Positions 47,094-56,279 of a DNA stretch of 64,000 bases are shown here, piece after piece. Each line of letters opens with the position of its first letter. The stretch's first letter is position 1. The notes under the pieces are model-generated. The model made no database searches, was not told where the DNA came from, and saw only the letters and a list, made by a program, of their open reading frames with translations. The position numbers were made by a program, and so were the translations under genes. This stretch comes from Bacillus dicomae (lineage in GTDB: Bacteria; Bacillota; Bacilli; Bacillales; Bacillaceae_G), in NCBI RefSeq assembly GCF_006494425.1, contig NZ_VHIV01000002.1, positions 682,001 through 746,000 of the forward strand. The letters are read 5' to 3'.

Positions 47094-48408
47094 ATGTAAT
47101 TGCGGCAATAAAGCCGAAGATAAGTAACGGTATATTATAATGCAGAAAAGTTGGTACACACGTATCCCATATATGATGGTGTTGACCATCAGCATTTAAA
47201 CCGGATGTTGGTCCAAGTGTACTATCTGATGCTGGAGATCCTGCATCCCCTAGCGCTCCGGCTGTACCGATAATTGCAATTGTAGCCATTGGACTAAACC
47301 CAAGTTGCATGCAAAGAGGAACAAAAATTGTTGTTAAGATAGGGATAGTTGAAAAGGATGAACCAATTCCCATCGTAACGAGAAGTCCAATCACAAGCAT
47401 AAGAAATGCAGCGAGTGGTTTATTATTTCCAATTATATGTGCACTCGTTTGCACAAGAGATTCAACATGTCCTGTTTTTCGAAGAACAGCGCCAAATCCA
47501 GCGGCAGCAATCATAACAAAACCGATAAAGGACATCATGCGCATTCCGCTTGTTAATATCGCATCAGCTTCTTTAAGAGGAAGACTACCACTTATTGATA
47601 AGACGATAATCCCCGCTAAAGCACCGAAAATCATTGATTCTGTTGCTAATTGAACGGTTAATGTAGCTAAGATAGATACTAGCCCGAAAGTAATGCTTCG
47701 TTTTGTATAGGGAACGATTTCATTTTCGGTAGTATGAATTTGTTCTGTTTCATACGTACGAGGTTTTCGGTACGTAATAAATACCGCAACACATAATCCG
47801 ATAATCATACCGATTGCTGGAATAGTCATTGCTTTTGGAATAAGCGCGACATCAAATGTAAGACCGCTTTGCGCAGCATTTGTTTGCAATACGTCATGAT
47901 AAATTTTTCCGAATCCTGCTGGAATCCACATATAAGGAGTAATCAATCCGAATGTAATAATACATGTAACAAGTCTGCGATCTACTTTCAGCTCATTTAA
48001 TACTTTTAAAAGTGCTGGAATTAAGATGGGGATGAAAGCGATATGAACAGGAATGACATTTTGTGAGAAACAAGCCATCGTTAAAATGATGAATAAAATA
48101 AGTATTTTAGAATAAATTTGTTTTTTCGTGTCTTGTTCATTACCGATCCATTTTAATGCAGTTTGAATCATGGCATCTGGAAGTCCTGTTTTGGAAAGGG
48201 AAATAGCGAAACCGCCAAGCATTGCATAACTTAAAGCGATTGGAGCGCTGTTTCCAAGACCAGTTGTAAAAGTGTTAATCGTTTCTGAAATACCGAGTCC
48301 GCCGATAATTCCGCCTGTTAAAGCTCCAACAATGATGGCGACAATGACCTGGACACGTAACAAACTAAGCAATAGCATAACTGCTACTGCGACGAGTACA
48401 GCATTCAT
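47089..48408 (-). CDS. Na+/H+ antiporter family transporter (YuiF-like)
   Basis: A 439-residue, roughly 11- to 12-helix transporter. Family motifs include MACFSQNVIPVHIAFIPI, ITPYMWIPAGFG and GTAGALGDAGSPASDSTLGP. It is of the ion-transporter type of YuiF rather than the NhaC protein at 30996. Such proteins may move amino acids; the substrate is not shown here. ATG follows GGGGAG at the long end of normal spacing. Confidence 0.82.
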   Translation of the reverse strand: MNAVLVAVAVMLLLSLLRVQVIVAIIVGALTGGIIGGLGISETINTFTTGLGNSAPIALSYAMLGGFAISLSKTGLPDAMIQTALKWIGNEQDTKKQIYSKILILFIILTMACFSQNVIPVHIAFIPILIPALLKVLNELKVDRRLVTCIITFGLITPYMWIPAGFGKIYHDVLQTNAAQSGLTFDVALIPKAMTIPAIGMIIGLCVAVFITYRKPRTYETEQIHTTENEIVPYTKRSITFGLVSILATLTVQLATESMIFGALAGIIVLSISGSLPLKEADAILTSGMRMMSFIGFVMIAAAGFGAVLRKTGHVESLVQTSAHIIGNNKPLAAFLMLVIGLLVTMGIGSSFSTIPILTTIFVPLCMQLGFSPMATIAIIGTAGALGDAGSPASDSTLGPTSGLNADGQHHHIWDTCVPTFLHYNIPLLIFGFIAAITL

Positions 48409-48539
48409 AATAAATGTAATCTCCCCAAAATTTTATTGTGTTAAGGCAAGTAAATATGAAGCACCTTGCTAGATTTATACATAGTTGCGACATATTATTA
48501 TAAATTGTTTTCTATGAAATGTAAAAGCGCGTTTTGTTA

Positions 48540-49538
48540 TTAATGCTGAAAAGCTAGCTCTTGTTTAATTGATTGTAAAGAATGAGCGAATAATTCTGGT
48601 TCTTCTAAATCGGGAGAATGTGCTGAATTTGGGAACCAAATCATCTTTTTTATGGGTGCTTCTATCACATCACAATATTCCTGAACGAGTGCATAAGGAG
48701 TTTGATAATCATAGCGACCAGAAAAAAAATAAACGGGAATAGATAAACTCGTAATAGAAGAAAAGAAATCGATTGTCAACATTTCTTCCCATAAAACGCC
48801 AGATTTTAAATTTCCTGCGAGAAACTTGAACCAATCTAATAGCGTATATTCAGGAGAAAAGAAGCCTTTTCGTATGAAAGAAAAGGAAGATCCATTTTGG
48901 ATTGCTCCTCCGAATGTGCCAAGCCACTTTCTTTGAATAATAAGACGTCTCGTATCTAAAAATGGTGGTTTTCCTAATTTTAAAAGAGACGCTAATGCTT
49001 TTTTATGATCATGTTTTTTGGCAGAACGAATTAAATGTTGATATAGCAATTCCTCGTTTTGTTTCATATGTACAATCTGCCCAATACCAATGTAAGCTTC
49101 GATATATTGTGGATATTGATGTGCTATGTTAAGACCAATAATGCTTCCCCAGGAATGACCAGCGAGAAATAGTTTCTGTTTATTGAACTTTTTAAGTACA
49201 AATTGAATTACTTCTTTTGCATCGGAAATGAATTGTTCAATTGTAAAATTTGCCCCGAAATCTTTCGTTGAAAAGGATTTACCTGCCCCGCGTTGATCCC
49301 AATTAATAACGATAAAGTGTTTTTCCAATTCTTTTTGAAAATGACGAATAAATCCGATTTGTGCCATGCCAGGTCCACCGTGACAGCATAATAAAATAGG
49401 CTGCTCTACGTTTTGCCCGCGCATAAGGAGAGTTTGTTTTCGATTATTAATCATAACGCTTTCCATCGTAGCGATACTATTAGGAATGAGTTGTTTATTT
49501 TCATTATAAAACTGCGGGGTATAGCTACGAAAAAGCAT
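48540..49538 (-). CDS. Alpha/beta hydrolase, proline-iminopeptidase-like
   Basis: A 332-residue S33-type hydrolase with oxyanion motif CCHGGPGM, DQRGAGKS, nucleophile GHSWGSIIG, acid in SGRYDYQTP and His in PNSAHSPDLEEP. HGGPG and DQRG are characteristic of prolyl aminopeptidases, but the true substrate is unknown. ATG 49538 follows AAAGGAGG; the frame extends to 49625 without support. Confidence 0.85.
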   Translation of the reverse strand: MLFRSYTPQFYNENKQLIPNSIATMESVMINNRKQTLLMRGQNVEQPILLCCHGGPGMAQIGFIRHFQKELEKHFIVINWDQRGAGKSFSTKDFGANFTIEQFISDAKEVIQFVLKKFNKQKLFLAGHSWGSIIGLNIAHQYPQYIEAYIGIGQIVHMKQNEELLYQHLIRSAKKHDHKKALASLLKLGKPPFLDTRRLIIQRKWLGTFGGAIQNGSSFSFIRKGFFSPEYTLLDWFKFLAGNLKSGVLWEEMLTIDFFSSITSLSIPVYFFSGRYDYQTPYALVQEYCDVIEAPIKKMIWFPNSAHSPDLEEPELFAHSLQSIKQELAFQH

Positions 49539-49659
49539 ATTGAAAACCTCCTTTTCTGAAATCGTATGAATCGCACAGGCTATTCGTTTTGCATATACTG
49601 TTAGAAAATCATTGTAACATACCATACTAGTGTCATTTCAACACAGGAGGTGGGAAATT

Positions 49660-50136
49660 GTGACGATTGGAGAAATTATAGATTGTTTAAATAGACGTGA
49701 ATCCATCGCTATTATAGCGAAACGTCTTGAAATAAGCCCGTATACATTATCAAAGAAATTAAGATTGATTGGATACGAATATGATGGAGAACAGAAGAAG
49801 CGTATTTTTGTAGGAGATGGAGAAGAACCGCGTCACTTACAGCTCCAAGAAGCGACAGCCCTTCAATATGCGAAAACGGATTATCAATTATTAATTTATG
49901 AACAATTACAAAGCATTTATGAATTATTAAGAAAGAGAGAAGAAGTAATTCCACCAATTATGAGTATAAGTACAGAAAAAAAGAAACGTACCTTTTCTAT
50001 TAATAAAGAAATATTAGCAAAATTGGACGTTATAGCAGAATCGAAAGGGATTCAGAAATCTAAACTTGTAGAAGAAGCTTTACAACAATTTTTACAACAA
50101 TATGATTTTAACAAAACATCAAATTTTGATAACTAA
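49660..50136 (+). CDS. HTH plus ribbon-helix-helix DNA-binding protein
   Basis: A 158-residue protein. The N-terminal part (ECLN-type helix, SIAIIAKRLEISPYTLSKKL) looks like a helix-turn-helix; a helical middle follows. Residues about 115-150 (KRTFSINKEILAKLDVIAES through KLVEEALQQFLQQY) form a CopG-type ribbon-helix-helix. Probably a regulator. GTG 49660 follows AGGAGGTGGG. It is divergent from the hydrolase gene, which may be a target; that is inference. Confidence 0.75.
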   Translation: MTIGEIIDCLNRRESIAIIAKRLEISPYTLSKKLRLIGYEYDGEQKKRIFVGDGEEPRHLQLQEATALQYAKTDYQLLIYEQLQSIYELLRKREEVIPPIMSISTEKKKRTFSINKEILAKLDVIAESKGIQKSKLVEEALQQFLQQYDFNKTSNFDN

Positions 50137-50138
50137 AG

Positions 50139-50180
50139 AAAAGGATACTATGTTCATTGTGAGAACGAGTATCCTTTTTA
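50139..50180 (+). terminator. Terminator of the HTH-RHH gene
   Basis: AAAAGGATACT (50139-50149) pairs with AGTATCCTTTT (50168-50178). Confidence 0.85.
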
Positions 50181-50231
50181 GATTTCACATCTTTTACGAT
50201 GAAAAATTAAGATTGTTTGTTATGAGCGTAC

Positions 50232-51821
50232 TTAATTTATTTTTTGAATTCTACCATCAATAATTGGCTGAATAGGTTCTTTTAATTGTTTTACATAATC
50301 GACTAGCGCCTCAAAGTCGTTTGGACCAGTTTCTGCATTTTTACCATTGTTAAATGATACGAATCCGTCACCACCAGAAGCTAAAAAGGCATTTGCTACT
50401 ACGCTATATGTTTTAGATGGAGATAATTCTTCACCGTTTGTTAAACGTATATTTGTAACTTTTTCGCCGTTTGGTTTGTTTGCATCCCACGTATATTGAA
50501 TACCTGAAATTTGAAGCATTCTCGTCGTTCCTTTTTGCCATTGCTGATTTAAAATGTCACGAATATCTTGGCCTGTTAAATCTACTTTAATTAATTGGTT
50601 TCCAAAAGGCTGAATACCGTATAATTCGCCCCATGTAATATCGCCAGCATCTAAGTCATTACGAATACCACCAGGATTCATAAGTGCGATTTGAGCTTGC
50701 ATCGTTTGACGCTGTGCGTCGGCAATTACATTCCCAAGAGTAGATTCACCAGCATCATTTTGTTTACGGTCGATAGGTGCTGTAGATTTTCCTACAACTT
50801 CATTTACAAGTGGTGCGATTTTTTCTTTATATTGATCTAGTTTTTGTTTTACTTGTTTATCAGGTTCTACGCCTGCATGATATGTTGTAATAACTTCAGC
50901 TTTTTTCTTTATGATGTCTTTTGTTTTACGATCAATTGTTACATCTACGTCTGAGAAAGCTGTTCCGTAAGAGTTTGCTTGGACGATTAGTTTATTATTT
51001 ACGGTACCATTTACATACGTGTGACTATGTCCACCGAAAATAACATCAACTTCCGGATCAGTTTCATTTGCAATTCGAGTAAGGTCTCCATTTGTCACGC
51101 CAGACTCATCGGTTGTTCCACCGACATGGGCAAGAACGACGATGGATTTAACACCGAGACGCTTTAGTTGTTGCGTTGATTTATTAATTGCTTCTACTTC
51201 GTCAGTGATCTGTACATTTTTAAGCATAGTAGGCATAACGACATTTGGTGTATCAGTTGTAACAACGCCAATGAATCCTACAGGAACACCATCTATCATT
51301 TTTACAGTAAATGGTGGTAAGAATAAGCGCCCCGTTGATTTATTATAGAAGTTAGCAGCGACATAAGGGAAGTTAGCACCTTTGAAATTCCCTGTTTTTT
51401 CGTGATATCCACCGTAAATGAGGCGTTTCATTTCATCGATGCCTTCATCAAATTCATGGTTTCCGATTGTACCAACATCGAACTTTAAGTCATTTAAAAA
51501 TTCAATTGTCGGTTCATCTTGTAGTAATGCTGAAACTGGTGGGCTAGCGCCGACAATATCGCCAGCATGTACGAGAAGTGTATTAGGGTTTTGTTTTTTA
51601 CGATCTTTTAAATAAGTGGCTAAGTAATCAGCGCCACCAGCATCTTTGTTATTAATTTTCTTAACAGTGTCCAGTTGCCCATGGAAATCATTAATACCAA
51701 GTATTTGTACGTCTACGTAGCGGTGTTGTTCAGTTGGAGTCTGAGATGGAGGAGCGGCAAATACGCTTGAAAAAGTAATGGTGCTTAAAACAGCAACAGC
51801 AGGAATGATTTTTTTCCACAT
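50232..51821 (-). CDS. Secreted 5'-nucleotidase / metallophosphatase
   Basis: A 529-residue exported enzyme. Signal peptide (1 to about 22, VFAAPPS). Metallophosphatase domain with GINDFHGQLD, HAGDIVGASPP, IGNHEFDEG and GGHSHTY; 5'-nucleotidase C-terminal domain with MNPGGIRNDLD and ASGGDGF. Unlike the enzyme at 28604 it has no wall anchor, so it is probably released. It yields nucleosides for the deoB-punA-pdp route. Confidence 0.92.
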   Translation of the reverse strand: MWKKIIPAVAVLSTITFSSVFAAPPSQTPTEQHRYVDVQILGINDFHGQLDTVKKINNKDAGGADYLATYLKDRKKQNPNTLLVHAGDIVGASPPVSALLQDEPTIEFLNDLKFDVGTIGNHEFDEGIDEMKRLIYGGYHEKTGNFKGANFPYVAANFYNKSTGRLFLPPFTVKMIDGVPVGFIGVVTTDTPNVVMPTMLKNVQITDEVEAINKSTQQLKRLGVKSIVVLAHVGGTTDESGVTNGDLTRIANETDPEVDVIFGGHSHTYVNGTVNNKLIVQANSYGTAFSDVDVTIDRKTKDIIKKKAEVITTYHAGVEPDKQVKQKLDQYKEKIAPLVNEVVGKSTAPIDRKQNDAGESTLGNVIADAQRQTMQAQIALMNPGGIRNDLDAGDITWGELYGIQPFGNQLIKVDLTGQDIRDILNQQWQKGTTRMLQISGIQYTWDANKPNGEKVTNIRLTNGEELSPSKTYSVVANAFLASGGDGFVSFNNGKNAETGPNDFEALVDYVKQLKEPIQPIIDGRIQKIN

Positions 51822-52022
51822 AATTCATGTCTCCTTTTTTTATAATCTGACATCATACGACATAATTTTAATAGATTCATAGGATTATAGCTATATAAAA
51901 ATTTAGTTTTTTTCGAAAAATTAACATATTTACAAAAGGTGAATAATAGAGTAAAGCCCTTTTTTATTGTCGATTTCATGGTGTATCTACTATAATGGAG
52001 AAAAAAGTAAAAGGTGAGTAGC

Positions 52023-52286
52023 ATGAAGAAAAAGAAACAAAGACAAATGCAAAGACAATCGCAAGTGAATCAACCAAAGAAAGAAACACTTACATTAGGC
52101 GATCAATTAAATGATTCACTTATGCAGCAATTAAAGAGTAAGAAGAAAGAGTTGCAAGTGAGAGAAGAGGAAAAAGAGGCAGCTGAATTGGAAAGAAAGC
52201 GCCAAGAACAAAAAGAACGTGAAAAGAATAAATCATTTGAAGAACTGCTAAGTGAAAGTAGCCTTACTTGGAAAGACTTTAAATAA
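52023..52286 (+). CDS. yqkE: YqkE family protein (DUF3886)
   Basis: An 87-residue, very charged protein with a predicted long coiled coil (KELQVREEEKEAAELERKRQ) and a conserved-looking end SFEELLSESSLTWKDFK. Function unknown. ATG 52023 follows AAAGGTGAG; a GTG at 52014 lies inside that site. Confidence 0.78.
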   Translation: MKKKKQRQMQRQSQVNQPKKETLTLGDQLNDSLMQQLKSKKKELQVREEEKEAAELERKRQEQKEREKNKSFEELLSESSLTWKDFK

Positions 52287-52291
52287 TAACG

Positions 52292-52326
52292 AAAATGATC
52301 AGTGGAATAACACTGATCATTTTTTG
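52292..52326 (+). terminator. Terminator of yqkE
   Basis: AAAATGATCAGTG (52292-52304) pairs with CACTGATCATTTT (52311-52323), then TT. Confidence 0.9.
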
Positions 52327-52354
52327 ACGAGTTTGTAAGAAAAGGGGAGTTAGA

Positions 52355-52879
52355 ATGAGAAAGATTGAAGTCGTTCCATATGAAAATCATTGGGGTGAAA
52401 AATTTCAACTCGAGGCTGAAAGATTGAAGTCAGCGATGCCAGAAACGGTGAAAATTCATCATATTGGAAGTACGTCAGTGCCGGGACTGGCAGCTAAACC
52501 TATTATTGATATGATCATGGAAGTAGAAAGTATCGAAAGAGTAGATAGGTGGAATGAACGATTTATAGAGCTTGGTTACATCGTAAAAGGAGAAAATGGT
52601 ATTTCAAGACGCCGATATTTTATTCATGGAACGGAGGAAAAACGTTCGTATCATTTACACGTGTTTGAAAAAGGGAATCCAGAGATAGTAAGACATTTAG
52701 CGTTTCGTGATTATATGATGGCTCATTGTGAAGAAGCAGAGGCGTATGCAACTTTAAAGAAAGAATTAGCTGAAAAATATACATATGATGGTATGTTATA
52801 TTCGGAAGGGAAAACTGAGTTTGTACGTAATGTGGATGAAAAAGCGAAGAAATGGATAGAAAGTAACGTGAATGAATGA
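52355..52879 (+). CDS. GrpB family protein
   Basis: A 174-residue nucleotidyltransferase-fold protein with the signature HHIGSTSVPGLAAKPIIDMI. Family members resemble a kinase-associated or minimal nucleotidyltransferase; biochemical activity is not settled. ATG follows AAGGGGAG. Confidence 0.85.
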   Translation: MRKIEVVPYENHWGEKFQLEAERLKSAMPETVKIHHIGSTSVPGLAAKPIIDMIMEVESIERVDRWNERFIELGYIVKGENGISRRRYFIHGTEEKRSYHLHVFEKGNPEIVRHLAFRDYMMAHCEEAEAYATLKKELAEKYTYDGMLYSEGKTEFVRNVDEKAKKWIESNVNE

Positions 52880-53010
52880 GTTCGCATTATTTTTTGAAGG
52901 TGTATAAATTTATTATGTAAACTGTACGTATGTTTTGACTTTTTGATTGAATCTTGTTGAAATAAGGTGGTGGCTTATAAAAAAATGTAACAATGAAAGG
53001 GAGAACGAGT

Positions 53011-53838
53011 GTGCATATTCCAACAACTACACTTCATAATGGCGTAAAAATGCCGATGATTGGCCTAGGCGTTTATAAAGCGAAAGAAGGCGACGAAGTA
53101 AAACAAGCAGTAAAAACAGCGTTAGAAGTTGGATACCGTTCGATTGATACAGCAGCTGTATATGAAAATGAAAGCGGTGTCGGAGAAGCAGTTCGTGAAT
53201 CAGGGATTCCGAGGGAAGACATCTTTATTACAACAAAAGTTTGGAACGACGATCAAGGATACGAGGAGACACTTGAGGCGTTTGAAAAAAGTTTAAAGAA
53301 ATTACAAATGGACTATGTAGATTTATATTTAATACATTGGCCAATAAGAGGGAAATATGTTGATACGTACCGTGCGTTAGAAAAATTATATGAAGAAGGA
53401 AAAGTGCGCGCGATAGGTGTTTCTAATTTTCATAAACATCATTTAGAACTGTTATTACCAAATTGTAAGGTGAAGCCGATGGTAAACCAAGTGGAACTTC
53501 ATCCAATGTTAACGCAATTTGAATTGCGTAATTTCTGTCAAGGCGAGCAAATTCAAATGGAAGCTTGGAGTCCATTAATGAGGGGCGGAGAAGTATTCCA
53601 GCACCCGATTATTCAGGCTATTGCTACTAAATATGACAAAACACCTGCGCAAGTTATATTAAGATGGGATATTCAAAGTGGGGTAGTGACGATTCCTAAA
53701 TCTGTTACACCATCTCGTATTCAGGAGAATTTTACTATCTTTGATTTTTCACTCACAGAAGAAGAGATGAATCAAATTAATACGTTAGATCGTAATTTAC
53801 ATGTAGGAACGAATCCTGATAAATATGATACGCTATAA
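53011..53838 (+). CDS. Aldo/keto reductase
   Basis: A 275-residue NADPH-dependent reductase. It shows the catalytic tetrad: Asp in [14 protein letters not shown], Tyr in the same motif, Lys in [10 protein letters not shown] and His in LIHWP. AIGVSNF and [10 protein letters not shown] bind cofactor. It is like YvgN/YtbE, which reduce glyoxals. GTG 53011 follows AAAGGGAG. A convergent AKR gene follows. Confidence 0.9.
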   Translation: MHIPTTTLHNGVKMPMIGLGVYKAKEGDEVKQAVKTALEVGYRSIDTAAVYENESGVGEAVRESGIPREDIFITTKVWNDDQGYEETLEAFEKSLKKLQMDYVDLYLIHWPIRGKYVDTYRALEKLYEEGKVRAIGVSNFHKHHLELLLPNCKVKPMVNQVELHPMLTQFELRNFCQGEQIQMEAWSPLMRGGEVFQHPIIQAIATKYDKTPAQVILRWDIQSGVVTIPKSVTPSRIQENFTIFDFSLTEEEMNQINTLDRNLHVGTNPDKYDTL

Positions 53839-53869
53839 AAAGACGCTACCAGTATGGTAGCGTCTTTTT
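53837..53869. terminator. Bidirectional terminator of two aldo/keto reductase genes
   Basis: A perfect 15-bp stem (53837-53851 with 53855-53869), AAAAAGACGCTACCA and its complement. Confidence 0.92.
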
Positions 53870-54782
53870 AACGATGTAAAGCATAGGTATCATATTTAGC
53901 AATTTGCTGAAGCTGTATATATTCTTCTTTCGTTAATGGTGTTTGTTTACTAGCTTGTATATTTTCCTGTAATTGTTGAACAGAACTTGCACCAGGTATA
54001 ACAGCTGCAACAGTTTCGTTATGTAAGCAATATTGAATAGCAGTTCCTGTTAACGATCTTTCTCCGATTATTTCTTTTACACTCGCGAGTGTCGCCTGTA
54101 ATTCATCGTAAGAATAAGAAAGGTAATCCTTTTCTTTTACTCTTTCTATCTTTCTTGTATTCTTGTCAGTTAGAATGCCTTTTGCAAGTGGTCCACGAGC
54201 AATAATGCTAATTTGCTGTTCATGAAGAAGTGGGAACCATTCTTCAGGGCGACGATTTAACATGCTATATTCCATTAGTACACTAACGATATTTGAACGT
54301 TTTGCATACTCACGGATGACATTTGGACGTATAGAAGAAATACCGTAATGGCGAATGATACCTTCTTTTTTTAATTCTTCAAAGGCTTCAATTGTTTCAT
54401 CTATAGGATCTTCAATCGTCCCGCCATGAAGTTGATAAAGATCAATATAATCAGTTTGAAGTCTACGTAAACTTTCTTTCACTTCAGCCTTTATGTAATC
54501 CTTAGAGGGATCCCAAGACCAGCCGTTTTTTTCCTCTGTCCATCGATTTCCAACCTTCGTTGTAAGAACAATTTGGTCTCGTTTCTCTTTTAAGGCTTTT
54601 CCAACAAATTCTTCGTTTAATCCATAATCATATAAATCCGCTGTATCAAAAAAATTGATCCCTAAATCGATTGCTTCATCGATAATACGCAGGGCTTCTG
54701 TTTCAGATGTACCGAGAGACATGCAGCCAAGTCCCATTTCTGTAACAAATAAATCTGAGTTTCCTAATTGACGTTTTTTCAT
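53868..54782 (-). CDS. yqkF: Aldo/keto reductase YqkF
   Basis: A 304-residue AKR of the other, longer subgroup, with NFFDTADLYDYGLNE (Asp, Tyr), LTTKVGNRW (Lys) and YQLHGGTI (His). Ends with PGASSVQQLQEN near the cofactor. Synteny next to mciZ and nudF supports YqkF. Substrate unknown. Confidence 0.9.
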   Translation of the reverse strand: MKKRQLGNSDLFVTEMGLGCMSLGTSETEALRIIDEAIDLGINFFDTADLYDYGLNEEFVGKALKEKRDQIVLTTKVGNRWTEEKNGWSWDPSKDYIKAEVKESLRRLQTDYIDLYQLHGGTIEDPIDETIEAFEELKKEGIIRHYGISSIRPNVIREYAKRSNIVSVLMEYSMLNRRPEEWFPLLHEQQISIIARGPLAKGILTDKNTRKIERVKEKDYLSYSYDELQATLASVKEIIGERSLTGTAIQYCLHNETVAAVIPGASSVQQLQENIQASKQTPLTKEEYIQLQQIAKYDTYALHR

Positions 54783-54835
54783 AGGTCAACCTCCTTACCT
54801 TTATTGTACGCAAGGGAAAAGAGGTTGACAAACGA

Positions 54836-54964
54836 TTACTTTTTACTTGCTGTAATCCACTCTTGTACAGTTGTATACTCTTTGCCATATTGTTTTAGCT
54901 TATGGCGAATTTGCCAGGCTTTTCCGACTAAAGTGACGCGATTTGGTAAAATATAAACTTTCAT
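54836..54964 (-). CDS. mciZ: Mother cell inhibitor of FtsZ, MciZ
   Basis: A 42-residue peptide starting MKVYILPNRVTLVGKAWQIR and ending in QEWITASKK. The core LVGKAWQIRHKLKQYG aligns with my recollection of B. subtilis MciZ (LVGKAWEIRAKLKEYG), also about 40 residues and located between yqkF and nudF. MciZ caps FtsZ filaments in the mother cell during sporulation. ATG follows AAAGGAG and a sigma-E-like promoter lies upstream. Confidence 0.9.
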   Translation of the reverse strand: MKVYILPNRVTLVGKAWQIRHKLKQYGKEYTTVQEWITASKK

Positions 54965-54992
54965 TTCTATCACGCTCCTTTCAATGTGGTAA

Positions 54993-55022
54993 AATGTATG
55001 AGGAAAGAATAGGAAATAGAAC
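54993..55022 (-). promoter_or_regulatory. Sigma-E-like promoter of mciZ
   Basis: Minus strand GTTCTATT (55022-55015), a 14-bp spacer and CATACATT (55000-54993), close to the sigma-E pattern GTCATATT / CATACAAT. It overlaps the leader of the divergent nudF. Confidence 0.6.
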
Positions 55023-55038
55023 AGGGAGATGAAGTAGT

Positions 55039-55578
55039 ATGAGTAATCTTGCAGAGAGAACAGTAAAAACTGAACCGATTTTTGATGGTAGAGTTATAAA
55101 AGTTCGTGTTGATGATGTAGTATTACCAAATGGAGCAATGAGTAAACGTGAAATTGTAAATCACCCTGGTGCAGTTGCTATTATTGCTATTACTGATGAG
55201 GGGAAAATTGTGCTTGTTGAGCAGTATCGTAAAGCGCTTGAAAAGGCGATTATAGAAATTCCAGCTGGCAAGTTAGAACCTGGTGAAAAACCTGAGGTGA
55301 CAGCAGTTCGTGAATTAGAAGAGGAAACAGGATATGTATGTGAAAATATGGAGCTTATTACTTCTTTCTATACATCTCCAGGATTTGCAGATGAAATTTT
55401 ATATGTATATAAAGCGACAGGTTTGACGAAAAAAGAAAATAAAGCTGAGTTAGATGAAGATGAGTTTGTGGAATTGATGGAAGTATCGTTAGAAGAAGCG
55501 ATTACTCTTATGAAAGACCTTCGTATTCATGATGCGAAGACGATGTTTGCAGTACAATATTTACAACTACAAAAATAA
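55039..55578 (+). CDS. nudF: ADP-ribose pyrophosphatase
   Basis: A 179-residue NUDIX enzyme; the NUDIX box runs from GKLEPGEKPEVTAVRELEEE to TGY (about 76-98), and PGFADE downstream is typical of ADP-ribose hydrolases. It recycles ADP-ribose to AMP and ribose phosphate. ATG follows AGGGAGATG. Confidence 0.93.
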   Translation: MSNLAERTVKTEPIFDGRVIKVRVDDVVLPNGAMSKREIVNHPGAVAIIAITDEGKIVLVEQYRKALEKAIIEIPAGKLEPGEKPEVTAVRELEEETGYVCENMELITSFYTSPGFADEILYVYKATGLTKKENKAELDEDEFVELMEVSLEEAITLMKDLRIHDAKTMFAVQYLQLQK

Positions 55579-55606
55579 ACACTCGCCAAAGGCGAGTGTT
55601 TTTTAA
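55578..55606. terminator. Bidirectional terminator of nudF
   Basis: AACACTCGCC (55578-55587) pairs with GGCGAGTGTT (55591-55600), then TTTT. Confidence 0.9.
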
Positions 55607-56154
55607 TTGATTTTTGCATATACGCGTGCATCACGTAAGCTACCATCTGGTGCTATGAAATCATTTTCCATTGTACCTTCTAGAATAAATTCTAAACGTT
55701 CTGCTAGGTTACATGCATTTGTATTTGTTGCATCAATACGAATTTCAACTCTTCTAGCACTTAGCTTATCAAAGGCAAATTGAATGGCACCTTTAACAGC
55801 TTCAGTCATATAGCCTTGTTTTGTATAAGCGCTATGCAGCCAGAAGTGAAGTGAAAACTTTGGAATATCCCAGTTTTCAGGCTTGAGCGTTATAGCTCCG
55901 ATGAATGTACCTGATACTTTATCGTATAAGTGAAAATCAAGTGTTTCACGAAGTAAAAACTGTCCGTGAGCGTTACGAACGATTTCTTCAGCACTGTCTT
56001 CTGTTTCAGCGTTAATTGGCATCCACGGTACTAAGTCTTCTAGAGAAGCTTGGATTGCTTCATACACTTCTGCACCATCACCTGGAAATGGCTTACGAAC
56101 TTGTAAGCGTTCAGTTTGAAATAATGTTGGAAAATCTAATAATAATGGTTTCAA
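55603..56154 (-). CDS. GNAT N-acetyltransferase (RimL-like)
   Basis: A 183-residue acetyltransferase with TERLQVRKPFPGDGAEVYEA at the N-terminus, HSAYTKQGYMTEAVKGAIQF as CoA site and IDATNTNACNLAERLEF later. Resembles ribosomal-protein-serine acetyltransferases; acceptor unproven. TTG start at 56154 after GGAGGG. Confidence 0.85.
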   Translation of the reverse strand: MKPLLLDFPTLFQTERLQVRKPFPGDGAEVYEAIQASLEDLVPWMPINAETEDSAEEIVRNAHGQFLLRETLDFHLYDKVSGTFIGAITLKPENWDIPKFSLHFWLHSAYTKQGYMTEAVKGAIQFAFDKLSARRVEIRIDATNTNACNLAERLEFILEGTMENDFIAPDGSLRDARVYAKIN

Positions 56155-56219
56155 GAGAAATCCCTCCTATTCTCTACTTTTTAGTTTAGCAAAGTAGAGC
56201 GGAATTTCAATGTTAATTC

Positions 56220-56248
56220 GTCATACTTTTTTCTTTCTTTCATACATT
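56220..56248 (+). promoter_or_regulatory. Sigma-E promoter of spoIIM
   Basis: GTCATACT (56220-56227), 13 bp, CATACATT (56241-56248), close to the sigma-E consensus; the start codon follows 32 bp later. Confidence 0.75.
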
Positions 56249-56279
56249 TTTAGTAAGAGTGTGAACGGAGGGAAGAAAA

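Noticed and set aside
51840-51960. Possible Pho box upstream of the secreted 5'-nucleotidase
   Set aside because: Only loose TTTGTA/TTCACC-like hexamers without the 11-bp periodicity seen at the two accepted sites.
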